This document shows, piece by piece, positions 7,772-13,430 of a stretch of 13,430 nucleotides of DNA. This DNA is from Prevotella sp. UBA1378 (GTDB taxonomy: Bacteria; Bacteroidota; Bacteroidia; Bacteroidales; Bacteroidaceae). The DNA is taken from the NCBI GenBank assembly GCA_002305505.1, contig DBRC01000064.1, positions 1 through 13,430 on the forward strand. The letters run 5' to 3'. Numbering within the stretch: the first letter of the stretch is position 1; each line of letters starts with the position of its first letter. The translations under genes were made by a program, and so were the position numbers. The notes below the pieces were generated by a model. It saw only the letters and a program-made list of their open reading frames with translations, was not told where the DNA came from and did not search any database.

Positions 7772-9367
7772 ATGAAAAAAACTCTACTTACAATGATTGC
7801 CGCTCTTGCCATGGGCAGTATGGGCGCGCAGACATGGACGGAGCCGGCCAAATGGGCCAAGGCGCTCAACCCCGTTACCGACGCGAAAGAGCTCGGCGGA
7901 ACATATACCGCCGTTGCAGCCGACGGCACCGTGATTACCACCGGTACATACAACAAGGCCGTTGCCTTCGGAACCACCGTGCTGCCTAACGACGAAGCCA
8001 TGACTTCGGCCTACGTGGCCAAATACAATGCCGACGGCTCGGAGGCATGGATAGTGGGCTTCTACGGGGCGGCCACCGTCAAGGCCGTAGACACCGACGC
8101 CGAGGGCAATGTATACGTGGCCGGCAACTTTGCCGACGAGGTGGTATACACGGGCACCGACAAGGTGAGCGCGAAAATCACGGGCAAGGCCGAAGAAACC
8201 GCACAGGTGTCGGCCTTCATCGCCAAACTGGACAAGGACGGCGTGTTCAAGGCCATGCGCACCATCATCCCTGTGCCCAATACCGACTTGGCCGGCTTCG
8301 ACACATACTTTTCCGAAACCAACTTCCGCCCGAAGAAGATACAGGCAGACGGTGAAAAGGTATATGTATCAGCATCCCACCAGGGCGACGCCTCCATCGA
8401 CGGCGTAAACTGGAAGGGCAGCTGCCTGGACGTGGAGGGCTGGATGTACATGGACATCCCCAGCATGGGGATCTTCAGCCTCAACGCTGCCGACCTGCAG
8501 GGGGCTGCTTCCGTTGCACATGTACAGTCGAAGGGAAACCCCACTACCGCCCAGTACAACCCAGAGGACATCTCGTTCGTGGCCGCCGCCGGCACCGTTT
8601 ATGCAGCCATCGTGGGTAAAGGCACCGAGGTGCTGGTTACGCCCAACGGCTCTACCGACCTTACGATGAACACTGGCGAGGAGGGCATGATGGAACACGC
8701 CTTCATACTGGCTTCCATCGGAACGGCCGACAACGTGAAGGTTTTCCACACCGCCATGCACGACAGGAGCTACGGCACCGACTACGTGAAAGGCATGGCG
8801 CTCGGCGAAGGCCGCCTGTATGTAGCCGGCACGTTCTACAACCAGCTGGGCTTTGATACGGAAAAAACGAGCAAGGGCTCTGCCGATATGTTCGCAGCGG
8901 CTGTCAACCTGGCCGATTTCAGCGTATACTGGGCAGCCGTCGACGGATATGACGAAGGCAGTGTGACCGAGAACGAAGAAACGATGTACGGCATGCTCGT
9001 AAACAACGGCAACATTTATATCGCCGGCGCAGCCCGCAAGAAGAGCGATGCCTCTGTCGTGGCTCCGCTGACATGGAACATCGATGCCACCGGGACAATT
9101 ACTGCCGGCGACAACGCTTCCATCGCCTCGATGGACGACAACGGCAACGGTGTCACGGCTGTCGTGGGCAACAGCGGGGCGGAAACCACCGTTACCGTAT
9201 ACGCCTCCCCCACATCGGGCATCAGCGGCATGACGGCCGGCGGGACAGCCGCCGTACAGGTATATTCGCCCGACGGCACATACAAGGGCGGCAGCACCGC
9301 CCGTCTTGGCAAGGGGTTGTATATCGTCAAGAGCGGCAAGGCGGCTAAGAAGTTCATCGTAAAATAA
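7772..9367 (+). CDS. Secreted propeller-like repeat protein with a short T9SS-type C-terminal tail
   Basis: 531 residues with a signal peptide (about 1-19, ending M-G-A before Gln) and no lipobox Cys. Five blade-like repeats contain a (V/L/I)Y(V/A/I) core: VYVAGNF near 114, VYVSASH near 197, VYAAIVG near 276, LYVAGTF near 349 and IYIAGAA near 415. The spacing of 66-83 residues, with AKYNADGSEAW and DAEGNVYVAGNF around the first, recalls SBBP beta-propeller repeats. The last 50 or so residues, with VQVYSPDGTYKG and GKGLYIVKSGKAAKKFIVK, look like a short type IX secretion or Por sorting domain. The gene is 55 bp after SusD, where Sus loci often encode accessory surface-binding proteins. I infer a surface or secreted partner of SusCD or of the protease. 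No enzyme motif is visible, and it could instead be a structural or adhesive protein. Confidence 0.8.
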   Translation: MKKTLLTMIAALAMGSMGAQTWTEPAKWAKALNPVTDAKELGGTYTAVAADGTVITTGTYNKAVAFGTTVLPNDEAMTSAYVAKYNADGSEAWIVGFYGAATVKAVDTDAEGNVYVAGNFADEVVYTGTDKVSAKITGKAEETAQVSAFIAKLDKDGVFKAMRTIIPVPNTDLAGFDTYFSETNFRPKKIQADGEKVYVSASHQGDASIDGVNWKGSCLDVEGWMYMDIPSMGIFSLNAADLQGAASVAHVQSKGNPTTAQYNPEDISFVAAAGTVYAAIVGKGTEVLVTPNGSTDLTMNTGEEGMMEHAFILASIGTADNVKVFHTAMHDRSYGTDYVKGMALGEGRLYVAGTFYNQLGFDTEKTSKGSADMFAAAVNLADFSVYWAAVDGYDEGSVTENEETMYGMLVNNGNIYIAGAARKKSDASVVAPLTWNIDATGTITAGDNASIASMDDNGNGVTAVVGNSGAETTVTVYASPTSGISGMTAGGTAAVQVYSPDGTYKGGSTARLGKGLYIVKSGKAAKKFIVK

Positions 9368-9377
9368 CGCTTACTTC

Positions 9378-9418
9378 CGTACAAGCACCTTGTACGCGTG
9401 CTACAAGGTGCTTGTACG
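9378..9418 (+). terminator. Perfect 17-bp hairpin after the propeller gene, probable terminator
   Basis: CGTACAAGCACCTTGTA at 9378-9394 is the exact reverse complement of 9402-9418, with a 7-nt loop CGCGTGC. It begins 11 bp after the stop codon and should fold very stably. The tail ATTTCCGTTT is only partly T-rich, so it may act as a bidirectional terminator or as a barrier to exonucleases. It is built from two facing units of the repeat also found at 1-72. Confidence 0.6.
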
Positions 9419-9446
9419 ATTTCCGTTTATCCGTTAACCCGTTAAT
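9380..9446. repeat. Composite repeat copy 2 (15-mer pair plus GTTAAC 8-mers)
   Basis: TACAAGCACCTTGTA at 9380-9394 and TACAAGGTGCTTGTA at 9402-9416 again lie 22 bp apart. They are followed by CGATTTC, as at 73-79, then the 8-mers CCGTTTAT, CCGTTAAC and CCGTTAAT at 9423-9446. Part order and orientation match copy 1, but here the first 15-mer is flipped at its GTG centre and the tandem part has only three units. Two copies with the same architecture but different unit counts suggest a dispersed intergenic family. Confidence 0.88.
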
Positions 9447-9499
9447 CATTGCGTTTGCTTCAAAATTAATTAAATAAACATAAAAAAGAGCACCCACCG

Positions 9500-9530
9500 C
9501 TTGGGCTTTGCCTCGAGTTATGTAACTTTG
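9500..9530 (+). promoter_or_regulatory. Bacteroidota-type promoter of the TPR-lipoprotein operon
   Basis: TAACTTTG at 9523-9530 is a perfect -7 box. CTTG at 9500-9503, 19 bp upstream, differs from the -33 consensus TTTG at one base. Transcription would begin near 9536-9537, leaving a leader of about 18 nt before ATG 9555. The A/T-rich stretch at 9455-9490 just upstream could act as an UP-like element. Confidence 0.75.
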
Positions 9531-9554
9531 CAATATACATCAACACTCAACGCA

Positions 9555-11228
9555 ATGCAGAACAAAAATCTTATTTTCTTGTCAGCAGCATCGGTTCTGC
9601 TGCTGGCATCATGCTCAAAATTAGGGCCTCTCTCGGCCGATAACTTCAACGTAGTGCCCAACCCGCTGGAAACACAGGCAGGACAGGTGCCTGCAACCGT
9701 CAACGGCATGTTCCCGGAGAAATACATGAAAAAGAAAGCCGTGGTGAAAGTAACCCCGGAGCTCCGCTATGCTGACGGGACAGTGTCGCAAGGCACTCCG
9801 GCCACGTTCCAAGGCGAGAAGGTGGAAGGCAACGAACAGACTATATCGTATCTCGTAGGAGGGCACTATACGATGAAGACCAACTTCAAGTACGGAGGCG
9901 TCAACAAGGCCGACATGTACCTTACGTTCGACGCCAAGCTGGGCAAGAAGAAAGTAGAGGTGCCGGCCGTCAAGGTGGCTACGGGCATCATCGCCACTTC
10001 CGAGCTCTATAACCGCACCGTGAAGAGTGCACAGGCCTGCATCGCGCCCGACGCGTTCCAGCGCGTGAAAGAACAGAAGTATAACGCCAACATCAAGTTC
10101 CTCATCCAACAGGCCAACCTGCGCAAGAGCGAGCTGAAGAACAACTCGGTGACCGAATTCGTGAACCTGTTGCAGAAAATCAACAAGGATCAGGAAAACC
10201 TCAACCTTGCCAGCGTGGAGGTATCGGCATACGCTTCGCCCGACGGGGGAGTGAAACTGAACGAGAAGCTGGCCAACCAGCGCCAGAAGAACACGGAGAA
10301 ATATGTGGAGCAGCAGATGAAGCGCATCAAGATGGAATCGCCCATCGACGCGAAATATACCGCGCAGGACTGGGAGGGATTCCAGGAGCTGGTGGCTGCA
10401 TCCAACATACAGGACAAAGACGTAATCCTGCGCGTGCTCTCCATGTATAAGGATCCGGAGGAGCGCGAACAGCAAATCAGGAACATGAGCCAAGGCTTCC
10501 GCGAACTGGCCGACGGCATCCTGCCACAGCTGCGCCGGGCACGCCTCACCATCAACTACGAGACCATCGGGCGCGACGACGACCAGATTCAGGAACAGTT
10601 CAGGCAGGACGCCAGCAAGCTCTCCGTAGAAGAGATGCTCTATGCAGCCATACTCACCGAGAACGCCGGCGAACAGGAGGCTATCTACAAGCGCACAACG
10701 GAGCTCTACCCGAACGACGCACGTGCATACAACAACCTCGCCACGCTGGAATATGCAAAGGGCAACTACGGCACAGCGAAGAATTACATACAGAAGGCGC
10801 TGTCTGTCGACGCAAAGAATCCGGAGACACAGGCCAACCTCGGCTTGCTGGCGCTGCAGCAGGGCGACACGCAGGCAGCGGAAAGCTACATGGCAAAGGC
10901 TACAGGTGCCAACGGGCTGTCGGAGGCATTGGGCAACCTGCACTTGGCACAGGGCAACTATGCACAGGCTGAGCAAGACTTCCAGCACGTGTTCTCCAAC
11001 AGTGCCGCCCTTGCGCAGATCCTGAACAAGAACTATGCTACGGCCGCCGTGACGCTGAAGAACATCAAGAACGCCGATGCCACAACCGATTACCTGCAGG
11101 CCGTACTCAACGCGCGCCAAGGCAACAAGGACGCTGCCGCATCTTACCTGCGCAGCGCACTGGCGAAAGACGCTTCGCTATCCAACTACGCAGCTAACGA
11201 CTTGGAGCTGAAAGACGTCAGCAAATAA
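9555..11228 (+). CDS. Lipoprotein with OmpA-like segment and TPR repeats
   Basis: 557 residues. The signal ends in a lipobox (LLLASC, Cys20). A beta-rich N-terminal region (about 25-180) is followed by a charged helical part and a segment like the OmpA C-terminal fold: VEVSAYASPDGG from residue 221, then LNEKLANQRQKNTEKYV. TPR units follow from about 387, with motifs such as ARAYNNLATLEYAKGNYGTAKNYIQKAL. ATG 9555 is chosen over an in-frame TTG at 9501 because the latter lies in the -33 box and would put 18 extra residues before the signal peptide. CSKLGPLS lacks acidic residues after the Cys, suggesting the periplasmic face. The likely role is an envelope scaffold contacting peptidoglycan or other proteins. 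Related TPR lipoproteins are widespread in Bacteroidales, but I cannot name an exact orthologue. Confidence 0.85.
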   Translation: MQNKNLIFLSAASVLLLASCSKLGPLSADNFNVVPNPLETQAGQVPATVNGMFPEKYMKKKAVVKVTPELRYADGTVSQGTPATFQGEKVEGNEQTISYLVGGHYTMKTNFKYGGVNKADMYLTFDAKLGKKKVEVPAVKVATGIIATSELYNRTVKSAQACIAPDAFQRVKEQKYNANIKFLIQQANLRKSELKNNSVTEFVNLLQKINKDQENLNLASVEVSAYASPDGGVKLNEKLANQRQKNTEKYVEQQMKRIKMESPIDAKYTAQDWEGFQELVAASNIQDKDVILRVLSMYKDPEEREQQIRNMSQGFRELADGILPQLRRARLTINYETIGRDDDQIQEQFRQDASKLSVEEMLYAAILTENAGEQEAIYKRTTELYPNDARAYNNLATLEYAKGNYGTAKNYIQKALSVDAKNPETQANLGLLALQQGDTQAAESYMAKATGANGLSEALGNLHLAQGNYAQAEQDFQHVFSNSAALAQILNKNYATAAVTLKNIKNADATTDYLQAVLNARQGNKDAAASYLRSALAKDASLSNYAANDLELKDVSK

Positions 11229-11240
11229 TACAGCGGAAGA

Positions 11241-12251
11241 TTGAAAACGAGAACATCCATCTCTCAACTTCTCCTCGCTCTGATTCTGGTTTCGTGCGGC
11301 ACGGAAAGCGGACGGTTCCGCATCGAAGGCCGTTTCAGGAACTTGAATCAGGGCGAGTTCTATGTCTATAGCCCCGACGGGGGCATCAGCGACGTAGACA
11401 CCATCAAGGTGGCCGACGGGCGCTTCGCTTACGAAACCGGGCTCGAACATCCGGCTACGTTCATCATCATCTTCCCCAATTATTCCGAACAGCCCGTGTT
11501 CGGCGAGTCGGGAGCTGCCGTCACCATCAAAGGCGACGCGTCGCACCTGAAGGAAATGGAGATAAAAGGTACAAAGGAGAACGAGCTGTTCACCAAGTTC
11601 AGGCAGGGCGCCAACCGCCTGTCACCGCCGGAGATGAAAGCGGCCGCGGCTGCTTTCGTAAGCGACAACCCGGCATCGGCAGCCGGGGTTTACCTGATTA
11701 ACAAGTACTTCATCCAAACGCCCGACCCCGACTACGGGAAGGCATACGAACTGACGGGGCTGATGCTGAAAGCCCAGCCGGGAAACAGCCGGCTGGCCTT
11801 GCTGAACAAGCGGATGAAGAGCATGAGGGCTGCCGGCGCCAAGGCACGTATGCCCCGCTTCGCCGCCGCCGACACCGACGGGAAGAGGGTGACACAGGCC
11901 CAGCTCGCAAGCCAGGTGAACATCGTGAGCGCATGGGCGTCGTGGAGCTATGAGAGCATCAATATCCAGCGCAGGCTGAAGGCGTTGAAGAAAACATACG
12001 GCAGCAGGCTGGCCATTGTCAGCATCTGCATCGACGCCAGCATCGAGGATTGTAAAGATGCGCTCGGGCGCGATTCCATCAGCTGGCCCACCGTCTGCGA
12101 CGGCAAGATGTGGGATACGCCCCTGCTTGCGCAAACCGGCATCTCCACCATCCCCGGCAATGTTATTTACGACCGCAGCGGCAAAGTAATAGCCTCGCAG
12201 TTGAACGCACAGCAAATAGAAGAAAAAATAAAATCGATACTAAAGAAATAA
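11241..12251 (+). CDS. DUF4369/thioredoxin-like lipoprotein lacking the redox cysteines
   Basis: 336 residues. The start is TTG: the preceding gene's TAA at 11226-11228 is in the same frame only four codons upstream, and no ATG or GTG lies between. TTG gives a complete lipoprotein signal with Cys19 (LILVSC). A DUF4369-like beta domain (about 20-110) is followed by a helical linker and a TlpA/AhpC-TSA-like thioredoxin fold from about 204. The active-site position, normally W-C-x-x-C, reads W235-S-Y-E-S239, so both catalytic cysteines are serine. The cis-proline motif STIPGNV (Pro305) and strands around it are kept. Other cysteines are at 263, 271 and 286. It should not exchange disulfides in the usual way and may act as a binding or folding module. 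It is 12 bp after the TPR gene and 19 bp before comM, so cotranscription is likely. Confidence 0.87.
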   Translation: MKTRTSISQLLLALILVSCGTESGRFRIEGRFRNLNQGEFYVYSPDGGISDVDTIKVADGRFAYETGLEHPATFIIIFPNYSEQPVFGESGAAVTIKGDASHLKEMEIKGTKENELFTKFRQGANRLSPPEMKAAAAAFVSDNPASAAGVYLINKYFIQTPDPDYGKAYELTGLMLKAQPGNSRLALLNKRMKSMRAAGAKARMPRFAAADTDGKRVTQAQLASQVNIVSAWASWSYESINIQRRLKALKKTYGSRLAIVSICIDASIEDCKDALGRDSISWPTVCDGKMWDTPLLAQTGISTIPGNVIYDRSGKVIASQLNAQQIEEKIKSILKK

Positions 12252-12270
12252 ACACCCCCACACATACGCT

Positions 12271-13430
12271 ATGCTCGTAAAGACCTTCTGCGCCGCCGTG
12301 AACGGGCTCGATGCCACCACTGTAACAATAGAAGTGAGCATCTCGCGCGGCGTATTGTTTCATCTCAGCGGACTGGCCGACACGGCCGTGCGCGAAAGCC
12401 GCGACCGCATCGTGGCCGCATTGCAAAACAACGGATATAAGTTTCCCGTAGCCGACATTACCGTGAATCTCTCGCCGGCCGACATCAAGAAGGAGGGAAG
12501 CCATTACGACCTGCCTTTGGCCATCGGTATCCTTGCAGCCAACGGCAAGGTGGAGAGCGGCAGCCTCGGCGGATACATGCTGGTAGGCGAGCTTGGTCTC
12601 GACGGCCGGTTGCAGCCGGTGCGCGGTGCACTGCCCATTGCCATCAAAGCCCGCTCTGAAGGGTTCAAGGGCTTGATAGTGCCTAAGCAGAATGTGCGCG
12701 AGGCGGCAGTGGTGAATAATATCGACGTATACGGGATGGAGACGCTCACGGACGTCATCAACTTCCTCAACGGCAGCGGGCAGCATGAGCCGACCGTTGT
12801 CGACACGCGGAAAGAGTTCTACGAGCACCAGACCGATTTCGACCTCGACTTTGCCGATGTGCGCGGGCAGGAGAACGTGAAGCGGGCGCTCGAGGTAGCT
12901 GCTGCCGGGGGGCATAACCTTATAATGATAGGTCCGCCGGGCTCGGGAAAGAGCATGATGGCCAAGCGCCTGCCCTCGATAATGCCGCCGCTCACGCTTT
13001 CGGAAAGCCTCGAAACAACACAGATCCACTCGGTAGCAGGCAAGCTGAGCCGCGACACCTCGCTCATCTGCCAGCGCCCGTTCCGAAGCCCTCACCACTC
13101 CATATCGCAAGTGGCGCTGGCCGGAGGCGGGCAGTCGCCGCAGCCCGGCGAGATTTCGCTGGCACACAACGGTGTTCTTTTTGCCGACGAGCTGCCCGAG
13201 TTTTCGCGGAGCGTGCTCGAAATGATGCGCCAGCCGCTCGAAGACCGCCGCATCACCATCAGCCGCGCCAAGTATAGCGTCGACTTCCCTTGCAGTTTTA
13301 TGTTCGTGGCGAGCATGAACCCTTGTCCCTGCGGTTATTACGGCGACCCCACCCACCATTGTGTATGTACGCCCGGGCAAATCCAGCGGTACATGAACAA
13401 AATCAGCGGTCCGCTGCTCGACCGCATCGA
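12271..13430 (+). CDS. comM: ComM/YifB-family AAA+ ATPase (Mg-chelatase-like), 3' end outside window
   Basis: The first 386 codons of a protein usually near 510 residues; the C-terminal Mg-chelatase domain lies beyond the window. The N-terminal ChlI/Lon-like domain (about 20-170, with ADIKKEGSHYDLPLAIGIL and VGELGLDGRLQPVRGALP) precedes the AAA+ module. Walker A is GPPGSGKS at 221-228 and Walker B is GVLFADELPEF from 301, where many relatives have Leu in place of Ala305. RSPHHSIS and MNPCPCGYYG are hallmark family motifs, the latter with closely spaced cysteines. ComM is known in naturally transformable bacteria as a branch-migration helicase that helps integrate incoming DNA; older annotation calls it a Mg-chelatase or a protease. 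ATG 12271 starts 20 bp after the upstream stop with no Shine-Dalgarno sequence, normal here. It appears to share the promoter at 9500-9530. Confidence 0.95.
   Translation, partial: MLVKTFCAAVNGLDATTVTIEVSISRGVLFHLSGLADTAVRESRDRIVAALQNNGYKFPVADITVNLSPADIKKEGSHYDLPLAIGILAANGKVESGSLGGYMLVGELGLDGRLQPVRGALPIAIKARSEGFKGLIVPKQNVREAAVVNNIDVYGMETLTDVINFLNGSGQHEPTVVDTRKEFYEHQTDFDLDFADVRGQENVKRALEVAAAGGHNLIMIGPPGSGKSMMAKRLPSIMPPLTLSESLETTQIHSVAGKLSRDTSLICQRPFRSPHHSISQVALAGGGQSPQPGEISLAHNGVLFADELPEFSRSVLEMMRQPLEDRRITISRAKYSVDFPCSFMFVASMNPCPCGYYGDPTHHCVCTPGQIQRYMNKISGPLLDRI

Noticed and set aside
9501..9554. 18-residue N-terminal extension of the TPR lipoprotein from a TTG
   Set aside because: The TTG lies in the -33 promoter element, upstream of the expected transcript start, and the extension would separate the start from a complete lipoprotein signal peptide.
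9621..11120. 499-codon antisense frame opposite the TPR lipoprotein
   Set aside because: Shadow of a well-supported gene; low-complexity Leu/Val/His-rich product and no promoter or motif of its own.
12163..13380. 405-codon antisense frame opposite comM
   Set aside because: It overlaps the Walker A, Walker B and MNPCPCG motifs of comM on the other strand and shows no recognisable domain.

Overview
The window is from a GC-rich member of the Bacteroidota, most likely Bacteroidales. The evidence is a SusC/SusD outer-membrane pair, two perfect matches to the Bacteroidota promoter -7 box TAnnTTTG, genes without clear Shine-Dalgarno sites, several lipoproteins and a type IX-like C-terminal tail. 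By eye the coding GC is in the upper fifties, well above common gut Bacteroides. The genus cannot be settled from the sequence. All real genes are on the + strand.

Region 1 (1-515) is non-coding. It starts with an unusual composite repeat: 15-bp near-palindromes on a strict 22-bp period, followed by an 8/16-bp tandem repeat rich in GTTAAC. After about 160 bp with nothing recognisable come a good promoter (331-363) and an untranslated leader of about 146 nt.

Region 2 (516-9367) looks like one operon of four exported proteins: a large metzincin-type zinc metalloprotease, a SusC/RagA TonB-dependent transporter, a SusD/RagB surface lipoprotein, and a secreted protein with propeller-like repeats and a short sorting-type C-terminus. 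There is no glycoside hydrolase, lyase, sulfatase or local regulator. The simplest reading is a protein or peptide acquisition locus: the protease cuts, SusCD binds and imports peptides, and the propeller protein assists at the surface. This is inference; no substrate is shown by the sequence.

Region 3 (9368-9554) holds a second copy of the composite repeat in the same orientation. Here two 15-mers face each other and form a perfect 17-bp hairpin just after the stop codon, probably ending the operon. A second promoter (9500-9530) follows.

Region 4 (9555-13430) is a second transcription unit: a lipoprotein with an OmpA-like segment and TPR repeats, a DUF4369/thioredoxin-like lipoprotein in which both redox cysteines are serine, and the first three quarters of a ComM/YifB AAA+ ATPase that runs off the end of the window. 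The points most worth a second look are the composite repeats around the protease-SusCD cassette, the cassette itself, and the redox-dead thioredoxin protein.
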